Positions 9,443 through 17,805 of a stretch of 64,000 nt of DNA are shown here, piece after piece. Every line of letters begins with the position of its first letter. Positions within the stretch are counted from its first letter, which is position 1. The position numbers were made by a program, and so were the translations under genes. The notes under the pieces are model-generated. The model was not told the origin of the DNA and searched no databases. It saw only the letters and a program-made list of their open reading frames with translations. Origin of the DNA: Jannaschia marina (GTDB lineage Bacteria > Pseudomonadota > Alphaproteobacteria > Rhodobacterales > Rhodobacteraceae); the NCBI RefSeq assembly GCF_013404595.1, contig NZ_JABVAX010000007.1, positions 124,001-188,000 on the forward strand, in the 5' to 3' direction.

Positions 9443-10674
9443 ATCAGTGACAGCAGGGCGCCCGCGAGGGCGCTGAGCGCGAGGGTTTCGAGGAGGCCGC
9501 GCTTCAGGCCGAGGAGCCAGGCGAAGGCGAAGACCGCGAGTGCCAGCGCGTCGACGTTGACGCTAGAGAGCACCGGCCAGGGCGGCGTGCCCGATGCCGT
9601 GCTGGCGAAGAGGACGTGCAGCGCGAACCAGAGCGACAGGTTGGCGATGACGCCCGCGACGGCGGCGGACACCATGTCGAAGGCCCCGCGCAGGCGCGGA
9701 TGGGCCGTCAGCCGTTCGAGATGGGGCGCACCGGCGAAGATCCAGAGGAAGCAGGGCACGAAGGTCGCCCAGAGCGTGACGGTCGCCGTGGCAAAGGCCG
9801 TGGCGGGGCCGACCTGCGCGCCGCCCAGCCAGCCGGTGAAGACGGTGACGAGGATGAGCGGGCCGGGCGTCGTCTCGGCGAGGCCGAGGCCATCGACCAT
9901 CTGCGGCGGCGTCAGCCAGCCATGGGTTTCGACCGCCGTCTGGGCAAGCGCCGCCAGCACGGCATAGGCCCCGCCGAAGCTGACGGTCGCGAGCCAGCTG
10001 AAGAAGAGCCCCGCCTCGGCCGGCGTCGAGCCGGGCGCGAGGAGCAGGAGCGCAAGGAGCGGGGCCCACCAGATGGCGAGCCAGAGGGCGACCGTGCGGA
10101 GCGTCCGCGCGGGTTCGGGCGGCGGCGGCGGGGCCGTCCCGCCCCGGGTGCCCAGGCTCGCCCCGAGGACCAGCGCCGCCAGCAGGACCGCCCAGAACGG
10201 CAGGCCGAGGAAGAAGAGCGCGACGAAGGCGAGAACCGCGACGGTGAGCGGCAACGGCCCCTGCAACGCCTTCTCCCGGAGCCGCCAAAGCGCGCCGGCC
10301 ACGATGGCAAGCGCCGCGGCCTTCACCCCGAGGAAGGCCGCTTCGACCAGCGGCAGGCGTCCGTAGGCGAGGTAGAGCGCCGCAAGCGCGATCATCACCG
10401 CTGCGCCCGGCAGGACGAAGAGCAGGCCCGCGAGAAGTCCGCCCGCCGTTCCGCGCAGCCGCCAGCCGGCGAAGGTGGCAAGCTGCATCGCCTCGGGCCC
10501 CGGCAGCAGCGTGCAGAAGCCCAGGCCGCGCAGGAAGGTCTCCTCCCCGAGCCAGGGTCGCGTTTCGACGAGTTCGCGGTGCATGAGCGCGATCTGCGCG
10601 GCCGGGCCGCCGAAGGACAGAAGGCCGATGCGTCCGAAGACGCGGGTCATCTCGGACCAGGACGGCGGGGGCAT
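9439..10674 (-). CDS. chrA: Chromate transporter ChrA, two-domain form
   Basis: A 411-residue membrane protein of the CHR family (chromate export by proton antiport in characterised members). The N-terminal half has the signature [19 protein letters not shown] and [16 protein letters not shown]. The C-terminal half repeats the pattern with [30 protein letters not shown] and FTGWLGG. The two homologous halves together give about ten hydrophobic segments. The start is the ATG at 10674. It is convergent with glmM, both stops sharing a CTAG. The next gene upstream on the same strand (folE2) ends 114 bp away, so it may or may not be cotranscribed. Substrate is inferred from the family only. Confidence 0.92.
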   Translation of the reverse strand: MPPPSWSEMTRVFGRIGLLSFGGPAAQIALMHRELVETRPWLGEETFLRGLGFCTLLPGPEAMQLATFAGWRLRGTAGGLLAGLLFVLPGAAVMIALAALYLAYGRLPLVEAAFLGVKAAALAIVAGALWRLREKALQGPLPLTVAVLAFVALFFLGLPFWAVLLAALVLGASLGTRGGTAPPPPPEPARTLRTVALWLAIWWAPLLALLLLAPGSTPAEAGLFFSWLATVSFGGAYAVLAALAQTAVETHGWLTPPQMVDGLGLAETTPGPLILVTVFTGWLGGAQVGPATAFATATVTLWATFVPCFLWIFAGAPHLERLTAHPRLRGAFDMVSAAVAGVIANLSLWFALHVLFASTASGTPPWPVLSSVNVDALALAVFAFAWLLGLKRGLLETLALSALAGALLSLI

Positions 10675-10788
10675 CAGGCGCTCCGGCGGTTGGGTCGATC
10701 GGGCCGCAGCGCCGGGCTGCCGGCCGCACGGGCTACCGACAGGATGAAACGGCCGGGCGGCGGCGGCAAGGGCCGCGCCGCCCCTGTC

Positions 10789-11829
10789 TCAGCCGGGGTG
10801 GACGAGTGTGCCGAAAAGCCGCGGCTCGAGCGTGTCGGCCGCGAAGAGATCGCCGTGCGTCAGGACGGAGACTGCATCGTGACTGTGCAGACTCTCCTGA
10901 TGGCTCGCCACGACGCGGAAGTCGCGCGCACCAGGCATTGCCTCCAGCCCTTCGGCGAAGAGCCGCGCCGCGTCCTCGACGAAGATCGGATTGGCGGCGT
11001 TGAGTTCGGCGAAGGCCTGTTCGTCCTCGCGCTTGACCATCACCTGCGTCTCGGTCGGCACCTGCCGGCGGCACATCTCGATGATGTCCTCCGCCGTCAC
11101 GTCGCCCGTGACCTCGACGGAGAGCCGCGCGACCGAGCGTTGCGAATGGGGCGTCGCGAGCTGCCCACGGGTGCGGCGCGCATGTTCGGAAAGCTCAAGC
11201 GAGCAGGGGCATGTGGAGGAATAGACGTAGTCGAGGTGCAGGATGCGGCGGCGATGCCCTCCGGCCTGCACGGCTTCCATCGAAATATCGTAATACTGCC
11301 ATCCCGAAAGTCCGGACCGCAGGCTCTCGACCCTCAAAGGCAGGGAAAAGACAAGAATCAGGCGCGCGTCGAAACTCTCCAGATCGGTCAGGTAGTCGTC
11401 GAGTGCGGCGTCGACGACATCGAAGCCGATGTTCGCCTCCGCGTGCTCGTAGAAGCTGCGCATGATGCGCGACATGTTGATGCCCTTCTTGCCCGCTTCG
11501 AGGCTGACGGTGCCGGTGACGGCAACTTCGGCAAGATGGCTGCCGTCGCGGGTCGCGACTTGCATGGGCAGGCGGAAGTTGGAGATACCGACATGCTGGA
11601 TGTGCCGGTCCGCACCGCGGATGAGCGAGGCCGGTCCGTTCTGCAAGTCCGGCAAGGTGGCGCGGTAGGCCTCGTCGGTGACGTGATCGGGATAGATCGC
11701 CGACAGATCGGGATAGAAGGCCGCGGCGGCGGCCGGTTCGGCGGCGGCGTAGCGGCGGAGAAGATCGAGCGCCGCGGCGGCCTCATCCTCGGTGGGTTGG
11801 CGTTCAATATCCGGTGCATGGACGTTCAT
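10789..11829 (-). CDS. folE2: GTP cyclohydrolase FolE2
   Basis: Type IB GTP cyclohydrolase I, the first step of folate synthesis (GTP to dihydroneopterin triphosphate); it replaces FolE in many organisms. Motifs include IQHVGISNFRLPM, MSRIMRSFYEH, YVYSSTCPCSLELSEHAR with the conserved Cys pair, and VVASHQESLHSHDAV. A longer frame begins 18 codons upstream, but the start at 11829 (MNVHAPDIERQPT) is preceded by a strong Shine-Dalgarno sequence, AGGGAGGGA, at 11832-11840, and gives the usual family length (346 residues). With folB and folP in the same window, three folate-pathway steps are encoded here, though in separate transcripts. Confidence 0.95.
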   Translation of the reverse strand: MNVHAPDIERQPTEDEAAAALDLLRRYAAAEPAAAAAFYPDLSAIYPDHVTDEAYRATLPDLQNGPASLIRGADRHIQHVGISNFRLPMQVATRDGSHLAEVAVTGTVSLEAGKKGINMSRIMRSFYEHAEANIGFDVVDAALDDYLTDLESFDARLILVFSLPLRVESLRSGLSGWQYYDISMEAVQAGGHRRRILHLDYVYSSTCPCSLELSEHARRTRGQLATPHSQRSVARLSVEVTGDVTAEDIIEMCRRQVPTETQVMVKREDEQAFAELNAANPIFVEDAARLFAEGLEAMPGARDFRVVASHQESLHSHDAVSVLTHGDLFAADTLEPRLFGTLVHPG

Positions 11830-11831
11830 GC

Positions 11832-11840
11832 GTCCCTCCC
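11832..11840 (-). promoter_or_regulatory. Ribosome-binding site fixing the folE2 start
   Basis: On the minus strand AGGGAGGGA lies two bases before the ATG at 11829, close to the anti-SD complement. It favours the MNVHAP start over the in-frame ATG 54 bases upstream. Confidence 0.65.
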
Positions 11841-11902
11841 TTCGGTTCTCGCTCAGGGGGTGAGATGTGGGGTGTTTCCCCACGTCCGCAAGCCCCTGCT
11901 TT

Positions 11903-12424
11903 TCACATACGCGACAGAAGCGGTGCCGGATCAGGCCAAGTTGGAAAAACCCGTGCGGCCAGCGGAAGTTCCATCTCGGTCGCCGAGATCACCACACCCT
12001 CGCGGCATTGCGGGGCCGGCCGCGTCACCTGCCAGCCGTGACGGGCGAAGAAGGGCCGGGCCATGTCGCTCGCCCGGGTGCGGAGAGCAGGCAGACCTTC
12101 GGCGGCGGCATGGTTCAGGACGATGGCCAGCAGGTCGTCGGCCGTTCCGCTGCGCCGCGCTTCGGGCAGGACGTAGGCGAAGTCGAGCAGGCCGTCGGGC
12201 GCGAGCGTCATGAAGCCGGAGACGCGCCCCGCCTCCTCGGCGACGAAGACGGCCTGACCGGCCAGCCGGCGGCCGAAGGTCTCGGGCTCGGGCCGCGCGG
12301 GCAGCCAGGCGCGGCGCTCGGCCTCGGAGTAACGGGGGGCAGCCCCCTCATGGACCCCGCGCCAGAAGACGTCGATGATCGCGGGCAGGTCCGAGGGACG
12401 CCCGCGGCGGATCTCGCGTGCCAT
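11903..12424 (-). CDS. GNAT-family N-acetyltransferase
   Basis: A 173-residue GNAT-fold protein. The N-terminal strand-helix MAREIRRGRPSDLPAII is typical. The acetyl-CoA region follows YVLPEARRSGTADDLLAIV, with helix NHAAAEGLPALRTRAS and the final PFFARHGW motif that many GNATs share. The start is the ATG at 12424, eight bases downstream of the metZ stop, so it is probably translated from the metZ transcript and falls under the same SAM-II control. The substrate is unknown. The last roughly 25 residues (LAARVFPTWPDPAPLL) diverge from the fold. Confidence 0.8.
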   Translation of the reverse strand: MAREIRRGRPSDLPAIIDVFWRGVHEGAAPRYSEAERRAWLPARPEPETFGRRLAGQAVFVAEEAGRVSGFMTLAPDGLLDFAYVLPEARRSGTADDLLAIVLNHAAAEGLPALRTRASDMARPFFARHGWQVTRPAPQCREGVVISATEMELPLAARVFPTWPDPAPLLSRM

Positions 12425-12432
12425 GGCGGGCC

Positions 12433-13626
12433 TCAGGCGGCGTCGAGCGCGGTGAGGAGATCGGCGATCAGGTCGTCCGGATCCTCCAGCCCGCAGGAGA
12501 GACGCACGAGCCCCGGCGTGATGCCGAGCGCGGCCTTCTGCTCCTCGGGCAGGCGTTGATGCGTGGTCGAATAGGGTGGCGTCGCGATGGATTTCGCATC
12601 GCCGAGGTTGTTCGAGATCAGGATGATTTCGAGCGCGTTGAGCACCCGGTAGGCCGCATCGCGCCCGCCGGCGATGTCGAAGGCGACCATGGTGCCGCCG
12701 GCCGCCATCTGACGCAGGGCAAGATCGTGCTGGGGGTGCCCTTCCTGATGCGGATAGAGGACGCGCGTGAGCTTCGGATGCCCGTCGAGCGCCGCGGCGA
12801 TGCGCGTCGCCGTCTCGGTCTGCGCACGGACTCGCAGGTCGAGATGCTCGAGCCCCTTCAGCATGACCCAGGCGTTGAAGGGCGACATGGAGCCGCCGGT
12901 GTGCTTGAAATACGGCTCCGCCGTGCCGCGGATGAACTCCTGCGTGCCGCAGATCACGCCGCCGAGGCAACGCCCCTGCCCGTCTATGTGCTTGGTCGTG
13001 GAGTAGACGATGACGTCCGCGCCCAGTTCGAGTGCCCGCGAGTAGGTCGGCGTCGCGAAGACGTTGTCCACCACGACCACGGCGCCGACGGCATGGGCGA
13101 GGTCGGCGACGGCCTTGATGTCGATGACCTCGAGCGTGGGGTTCGAGATGGTCTCGAAGAAGGCGACCTTCGTGTCGGGGCGCAGCGCGGTCTTCCAGGC
13201 GGCGAGGTCGGTGCCGTCGATGATGGTGATGTCGACGCCGAAGCGGGCCAGCACCTCTTCGAGGATATAGAGACAGGAGCCGAAGAGCGCGCGCGCGGCG
13301 ACGACATGGTCGCCCGCCTTGAGGAGCGACATCATCGCGCCGTTGACCGCGGCCATGCCCGAGGCGGTGGCGAAGGCGTCCTCCGTGCCCTCGAGCGCGG
13401 CCATGCGGTCCTCGAACATGGCGACCGTGGGGTTGCCGTAGCGGGCGTAGATAAACTCCTCCCGGCCCGCGTTCAGGAAGCGGTCCTCCGCGGCCTCGGC
13501 GGTGGGGTAGACGAAGCCCTGCGTCAGGAACATGGCCTCCGACAGTTCGCCGTACTGGCTGCGCCGGGTGCCGGCGTGAACGGCATTGGTGCGGGGTTTT
13601 CGGGCCTTCGGCGTCGTATCTTTCAT
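12433..13626 (-). CDS. metZ: O-succinylhomoserine sulfhydrylase
   Basis: PLP enzyme of the Cys/Met metabolism family that makes homocysteine from O-succinylhomoserine and sulfide, the direct sulfhydrylation route to methionine. Motifs include YARYGNPTVAMFEDRMAALEG, VAFFETISNPTLEVIDI, VVVDNVFATP and VIVYSTTKHIDGQGR, with the PLP Lys at about residue 212. The N-terminal NAVHAGTRRSQYGE is typical. A longer frame is open upstream, but the ATG at 13626 has GAAGGAGG in front of it and yields the normal 397 residues. The upstream codons lie in the riboswitch leader and are not coding. Regulated by the SAM-II riboswitch in its leader. Confidence 0.95.
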   Translation of the reverse strand: MKDTTPKARKPRTNAVHAGTRRSQYGELSEAMFLTQGFVYPTAEAAEDRFLNAGREEFIYARYGNPTVAMFEDRMAALEGTEDAFATASGMAAVNGAMMSLLKAGDHVVAARALFGSCLYILEEVLARFGVDITIIDGTDLAAWKTALRPDTKVAFFETISNPTLEVIDIKAVADLAHAVGAVVVVDNVFATPTYSRALELGADVIVYSTTKHIDGQGRCLGGVICGTQEFIRGTAEPYFKHTGGSMSPFNAWVMLKGLEHLDLRVRAQTETATRIAAALDGHPKLTRVLYPHQEGHPQHDLALRQMAAGGTMVAFDIAGGRDAAYRVLNALEIILISNNLGDAKSIATPPYSTTHQRLPEEQKAALGITPGLVRLSCGLEDPDDLIADLLTALDAA

Positions 13627-13691
13627 GGCGGCCTCCTTCGGGCGTGTCGCGGTCACCAGATGTTCGGAGGTGGACGCGACCTGCGCCCCGG

Positions 13692-13770
13692 ACCTCTTTA
13701 GCGGAATGGTTCGGACGGGTTTCCCCGACCAGAGGGCCGCAAGCTGGTTCAAATCCCCTCTGGCCCGGCA
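13692..13770 (-). promoter_or_regulatory. SAM-II riboswitch in the metZ leader
   Basis: Read on the minus strand, the leader has an 8-bp P1 helix, CCAGAGGG (from 13763) with CCCTCTGG (13736-13729), enclosing a loop with GATTTGAACC and CTTGCGGCC. Downstream come the conserved GCTAAAGAGG (13701-13692) and an adenine-rich linker. This order (P1 stem, GATTTG, CTTGCnGCC, then GCTAAAGAGG as the pseudoknot strand) is that of SAM-II riboswitches, which in alphaproteobacteria sit ahead of met genes and repress on SAM binding. The element ends about 65 bases before the metZ ATG, leaving a sizeable linker. Confidence 0.85.
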
Positions 13771-13832
13771 GTATCGGGCGGACACGGGACGGTCAAGCGC
13801 CCGGCTCGGCCTGCGCACGAAAGGGTGATGCC

Positions 13833-13856
13833 TTGCCACGCGGCGAGACGTGGCAA
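13833..13856. repeat. Inverted repeat TTGCCACG-N8-CGTGGCAA upstream of the GST gene
   Basis: Perfect 8-bp arms (13833-13840 and 13849-13856) separated by CGGCGAGA, centred about 40 bp before the gst start in the metZ/gst divergent region. It could be an operator or a leader hairpin. There is no T-tract, so a terminator is unlikely. Confidence 0.5.
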
Positions 13857-13885
13857 AGGGTGGGGCGACATCGAAAGGAGCCGCC

Positions 13886-14587
13886 ATGACCCAGCCCATC
13901 GACCTCTACTTCTGGCCCACGCCGAACGGCTGGAAGGTCTCCATCGCGCTCCACGAGTTCGACCTACCCTTTGACCTGCATCTCGTGGACATCGGCGCGG
14001 GCGACCAGTTCGCGCCGGAATTCCTGAAGATCAGCCCGAACAACCGGATGCCGGCCATCGTGGACCCGGACGGCCCCGATGGCGCGCCGATCGCGATCTT
14101 CGAGAGCGGGGCGATCCTGCAGTACCTGGCGCGCAAGACCGGGCGGTTTTGCGGATCGACCGAGCGGGAGCGGATCGCCGTGGACCAGTGGCTCATGTGG
14201 CAGATGGGTGGCGTCGGGCCGATGGCCGGCCAGGCGCATCACTTCCTGAAATACGCGCCCGCGATGGACCCGCCGAACGACCTGCCCTACGCCAAGGAGC
14301 GCTACCGCAAGGAGGTGGCGCGGCTCTATGGTGTGCTCGACCGGCAATTGGCGGGGAACCGCTATGTCGCCGGCGATTTCTACTCCATCGCGGACATGAG
14401 CCTCTGGGGCTGGGTGTCGCTCTGGGAGGGGCAGCAACAGACGCTCGACGACAAGCCGAACGTCGCGCGGTGGCTGGAAGAGGTGGGGGCGCGGCCCGGC
14501 GTTCAGGCCGGACGCGCGCTCGCTGCCGAGAAGCGGGGTGACTTCCGCAAGGACAAGGCGGCGCAGGACAAGCTGTTCAAACGGTGA
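13886..14587 (+). CDS. Glutathione S-transferase, YfcG/YghU (nu-class) type
   Basis: A 233-residue cytosolic GST. The thioredoxin-fold N-terminus IDLYFWPTPNGWKVSIALHE and the cis-Pro region SPNNRMPAIVDPDG, then IFESGAILQYLA, match E. coli YfcG closely. The C-terminal helical domain carries QWLMWQMGGVGPMAGQAHHF, again YfcG-like. YfcG/YghU proteins bind two glutathiones and reduce disulfides or organic peroxides. The start at 13886 follows GAAAGGAG at 13873-13880; an upstream in-frame ATG (13850) would cross that SD and is less likely. Transcribed divergently from metZ. Confidence 0.9.
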   Translation: MTQPIDLYFWPTPNGWKVSIALHEFDLPFDLHLVDIGAGDQFAPEFLKISPNNRMPAIVDPDGPDGAPIAIFESGAILQYLARKTGRFCGSTERERIAVDQWLMWQMGGVGPMAGQAHHFLKYAPAMDPPNDLPYAKERYRKEVARLYGVLDRQLAGNRYVAGDFYSIADMSLWGWVSLWEGQQQTLDDKPNVARWLEEVGARPGVQAGRALAAEKRGDFRKDKAAQDKLFKR

Positions 14588-14675
14588 AGTGACGGCATGA
14601 TTTCGCCGGCGAGGCTGGAACGGCGCGCCGGATCGTCCTAGGCTCCGGGCCGAAAGATCAGGGGGATCGGGCGCA

Positions 14676-14771
14676 ATGGGCTCACCGGGACTGCAGAAGA
14701 CCGCCTTCGCGGCGCTGGCCGTGCTCGTCACGCTGGCCGGTCTCGGCGTGCTGTCGGGCGGAGGTCTCTGA
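14676..14771 (+). CDS. 31-residue single-span membrane peptide
   Basis: A short frame running from MGSPGLQKT through a hydrophobic stretch (AFAALAVLVTLAGLGVL) to SGGGL. Its TGA overlaps the next ATG (TGATG at 14769-14773), the same coupling used through the rest of this operon. The sequence GATCAGGGGGATC upstream gives a plausible SD. A functionally parallel short membrane protein (24568-24756) lies in the second envelope operon. No family is recognised; the case rests on hydrophobicity, coupling and context. Confidence 0.55.
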   Translation: MGSPGLQKTAFAALAVLVTLAGLGVLSGGGL

Positions 14772-15649
14772 TGGCGCGGCGGTTCGGCGGCCAGTTCAGC
14801 CCCGGGGCCAAGCCCGGCGAGCGCGGGCCCACCGCTCCGGCCCCCGCGCTCAAGGCCCCGCTCCGGGGTCGGGCGCGCACCTCGATCCTGATGGCACTGG
14901 CGGTGATTCCCGTGGGCACGGCGTTCTTCGCGGACGGGGCGCTCGGCCTCGCCGGGGGCATTGCCGCGGGGGCGGCGATGTTCTCGGGTGCGCTGCTGAC
15001 GCGCGAGGGGCTCAAGGCCGAGGCCGCCTGGGCCGAGCGCCGCATCGCCCGCCGCCCCGCCCTGCCCCGCAAGATCTTCGGGGCGGTCGTGCTCGGCCTC
15101 GGCGTGATGCTCGCCACCGGGATCGGCCCCGCCGGCGCGGTCTACGGGCTCGTCGCGATCGCGCTGCATCTCGTGAGCTTCGGGATCGACCCGATGTCGG
15201 ACAAGGGGATGGAGGGTGTCGATGCCTTCCAGACGGAACGCGTCGCCCGCTCCATCGAGGAGGCGGAGAAGCACCTCGCCGCGATGCAGGACGCCGTCCT
15301 GCGGGCGAAGGACCGGGAGGCGACGGGCCGAGTCGAGCGGCTCTCGGGCAAGGCGCGCGCCATGTTCCGCACGGTCGAGGACGACCCGCGCGACCTGAGC
15401 TCGGCGCGCAAGTTCCTGGGCGTCTACCTGATGGGCGCGCGTGACGCGACGGTGAAGTTCGCCGACATCTACGCCGCAAATCGCGACCCGGCCGCAAAGG
15501 CCGAGTATTTCAAGTTGCTCGACGATCTGGAGCGCGGATTCGATGCGAAGCGGGAAACCCTGCTCGTCTCGGACCGGACGGATCTGGACGTCGAGATCGA
15601 GGTTCTGCGGGACCGTCTCAAAGCAGACGGCCTGCCAACGGGAGAGTAA
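14771..15649 (+). CDS. XpaC-family membrane protein (5-bromo-4-chloroindolyl phosphate hydrolysis family)
   Basis: A 292-residue protein with a short basic N-terminus and four hydrophobic segments (about residues 38-52, 55-76, 95-112 and 114-136). A charged, helical cytoplasmic half follows (VARSIEEAEKHLAAMQDAVL, SARKFLGVYLMGARDATVKF, LLDDLERGFDAKRETLL). This is the layout of the XpaC family, named for an old B. subtilis phenotype and typically encoded next to TelA, as here: the telA ATG follows after 3 bases. The C-terminal half is probably a coiled-coil partner for TelA. Biochemical function is unproven in the family. Confidence 0.82.
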   Translation: MARRFGGQFSPGAKPGERGPTAPAPALKAPLRGRARTSILMALAVIPVGTAFFADGALGLAGGIAAGAAMFSGALLTREGLKAEAAWAERRIARRPALPRKIFGAVVLGLGVMLATGIGPAGAVYGLVAIALHLVSFGIDPMSDKGMEGVDAFQTERVARSIEEAEKHLAAMQDAVLRAKDREATGRVERLSGKARAMFRTVEDDPRDLSSARKFLGVYLMGARDATVKFADIYAANRDPAAKAEYFKLLDDLERGFDAKRETLLVSDRTDLDVEIEVLRDRLKADGLPTGE

Positions 15650-15652
15650 ACC

Positions 15653-16846
15653 ATGGATACCATCACCCGCCAGAAGGCCGCCGAGGAGACCGCCGAGGTT
15701 GCCGAGACCGCCGCCGTGACGCTCGCCGAGCCGGGCACCGAGATCGTGCCGCTGGCTGAGGCCCCCGCGCCCGTGGCCGAGGAGATCCGCACGCGGATGG
15801 CCCAGCTCGACATGACGAACACGCAGTCGATCATCAGCTTCGGCTCGGCCGCGCAGAGCGAGTTGCAGCAGATCAGCCAGGCGATGCTGGCGGACGTCAA
15901 GAACAAGGACGTCGGGCCCGCGGGCGACAGCTTGCGCAACATCGTCAGCACGATCCGCGGCTTCTCCGTCTCGGAGCTCGACGTGCGGCGCAAGCGCTCC
16001 TGGTGGGAGAAGTTGCTGGGGCGCGCGGCCCCCTTCTCCAACTTCATCGCCAAGTTCGAAACGGTTCAGGGCCAGATCGACAAGGTGACCGACGACCTTC
16101 TGAAGCACGAGCATGTGCTCCTGAAGGACATCAAGTCGCTCGACAAGCTCTACGAGAAGACGCTCGACTTCTACGAGGAGCTGGGCCTCTACATCGCGGC
16201 GGGCGAGGCGAAGCTGGCAGACCTCGACAGCGAGACGATCCCGGCCAAGGAGAAGGCCGTCGAGGCCCTGCCCGAGGACGACAAGATGATCGGAAGCCAG
16301 GAGCTGCGTGACCTGCGCGCCGCCCGGGACGATCTGGAGCGCCGGGTTCACGACCTGAAGCTGACGCGGCAGGTGACGATGCAGTCGCTGCCCTCGATCC
16401 GGCTGGTGCAGGAGAACGACAAGAGCCTCGTCACCAAGATCAACTCCACCCTGGTCAACACCGTTCCGCTTTGGGAAACCCAACTGGCCCAAGCGGTTAC
16501 GATCCAACGTTCACGTGAAGCCGCCGAGGCCGTGCGCGATGCCAACGACCTGACGAACGAGCTTCTGACGGCGAACGCCAAGAACCTGCGCGACGCCAAC
16601 AAGGTCGTCCGCGAGGAGATGGAGCGCGGGGTCTTCGACATCGAGGCCGTGCGCCAGGCCAACGAAGACCTGGTCGCGACGATCAACGAGAGCCTCCAGA
16701 TCGCCGACGAGGGCAAGGCCCGCCGCGCGGAGGCGGAGAAGGAACTGACGAAGATGGAGACGGAGCTGCGCGAGACGCTGGCCTCCGCCTCGGCCCGCAA
16801 GGACGGGGTCGGCGACACCGCCGCCACATCGGTCCCCGCGAACTGA
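15653..16846 (+). CDS. telA: TelA-family toxic anion resistance protein
   Basis: A 397-residue, almost wholly helical cytoplasmic protein of the TelA/KlaA family (tellurite resistance in plasmids, otherwise linked to envelope stress). Typical regions are SIISFGSAAQSELQQISQAM, FSVSELDVRRKRSWWEKLLG, FETVQGQIDKVTDDLLKHEH, LDKLYEKTLDFYEELGLYI and LPSIRLVQENDKSLVTKINS, ending with WETQLAQAVTIQRSREA. Acidic coiled-coil tails flank the domain. It follows xpaC by 3 bp and its stop overlaps the next gene (TGATG). The xpaC-telA pair is widely conserved; the products probably work together at the membrane. Confidence 0.92.
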   Translation: MDTITRQKAAEETAEVAETAAVTLAEPGTEIVPLAEAPAPVAEEIRTRMAQLDMTNTQSIISFGSAAQSELQQISQAMLADVKNKDVGPAGDSLRNIVSTIRGFSVSELDVRRKRSWWEKLLGRAAPFSNFIAKFETVQGQIDKVTDDLLKHEHVLLKDIKSLDKLYEKTLDFYEELGLYIAAGEAKLADLDSETIPAKEKAVEALPEDDKMIGSQELRDLRAARDDLERRVHDLKLTRQVTMQSLPSIRLVQENDKSLVTKINSTLVNTVPLWETQLAQAVTIQRSREAAEAVRDANDLTNELLTANAKNLRDANKVVREEMERGVFDIEAVRQANEDLVATINESLQIADEGKARRAEAEKELTKMETELRETLASASARKDGVGDTAATSVPAN

Positions 16847-17796
16847 TGCGACCAAGTCGTCTTCTCTCGCTTCTGGGCCTCGCCGCCGGCCTTGCCGCCT
16901 GCCAGCCGAGCGCGCCGCCCCCAGCACCGGGCGGTACCGTTCCCGCGCCCGACCAGAACGTGAACGCGGCCCCGGGCGCGGCGCGCTCCGACGAAAGCCG
17001 GTCGCTCGCGCTCTACTACGCGCGCCTTCAGGGCCGGCTGCAGACAGAAGGGCTCCTGCGGCAGGACGTCGGCACGAACGTCGCCTATTCGGCGGCCGAT
17101 CTCGCGCGGAACTTCGAGCGTATCGCCCTCTTCTCCGAATACACGCTCGTCGGCGGCCGCTACGTCGCCCGCCAGAGCCGCGCGCAGCTGCGCAGGTGGG
17201 AGCGCCCCGTGCGCATCCAGCTGCATTTCGGGCCCTCCGTGCCCGAGGAGACGCGCCGGGCCGACCGCCTGCGCATCCTGGCCTACGTCAGCCGCCTGCG
17301 GCGCGCCACGGGCCACCCGATCAGCGTCGTAGGCTCGAACGGCAATTACCACGTCTTCGTCGCGACCGTGGACGAGCAGCGCCAGCTCGGGCCGCAGATC
17401 CAGGCCGCCGAACCGGGGCTGACGCGGCAGACGGTGCGCGAGATCACCTCGCTCGGCCGCTCCACCTATTGCGCGGTCTATGCCTCGTCGTCCTCGGACC
17501 GGCCGAACGCCTACGTCTCGGCCATCGCCTTCGTGCGGGCGGAGCACCCCGATCTCTTCCGTCAGTCGTGTTACCACGAGGAAATCGCGCAAGGGCTCGG
17601 CCTCGCCAACGATAACCCGACCGTGCGACCGTCGATCTTCAACGACGACGAGGAGTTTGCCCTCCTGACGCGCCACGACGAACAACTCCTTCGGATGCTC
17701 TACGACCCGCGCCTGCGCGTCGGCATGTCCGCCGAGGAAGCCCGGCCGATCGTCGCCCGCATCGCCACGGAAATTCGCGGCGCCGGGCCGGTCTGA
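16846..17796 (+). CDS. DUF2927 lipoprotein
   Basis: A 316-residue predicted lipoprotein: the hydrophobic leader ends in a lipobox (GLAAC) with Cys19 as the lipidation site, followed by a proline/alanine-rich linker. The core contains RRADRLRILAYVSRLRRATG, NYHVFVATVDEQ and a C-terminal block EEIAQGLGLANDNPT...SIFNDDEEFALLT, LLRMLYDPRLRVGMS, which I recognise as DUF2927. Some related domains are metzincin-like, but the exact zinc motif is not apparent here. Coupled to telA by a one-base overlap, it is the only surface-anchored member of the operon. Confidence 0.78.
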   Translation: MRPSRLLSLLGLAAGLAACQPSAPPPAPGGTVPAPDQNVNAAPGAARSDESRSLALYYARLQGRLQTEGLLRQDVGTNVAYSAADLARNFERIALFSEYTLVGGRYVARQSRAQLRRWERPVRIQLHFGPSVPEETRRADRLRILAYVSRLRRATGHPISVVGSNGNYHVFVATVDEQRQLGPQIQAAEPGLTRQTVREITSLGRSTYCAVYASSSSDRPNAYVSAIAFVRAEHPDLFRQSCYHEEIAQGLGLANDNPTVRPSIFNDDEEFALLTRHDEQLLRMLYDPRLRVGMSAEEARPIVARIATEIRGAGPV

Positions 17797-17805
17797 GAGG
17801 TCTGT

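Noticed and set aside
13743..13770. GGTTCAAATCCCCTCTGG resembles a tRNA T-arm and 3' end
   Set aside because: The stem bases flanking TTCAAAT do not pair, there is no D-arm, anticodon stem or acceptor partner, and on the other strand the bases are explained by the SAM-II riboswitch.
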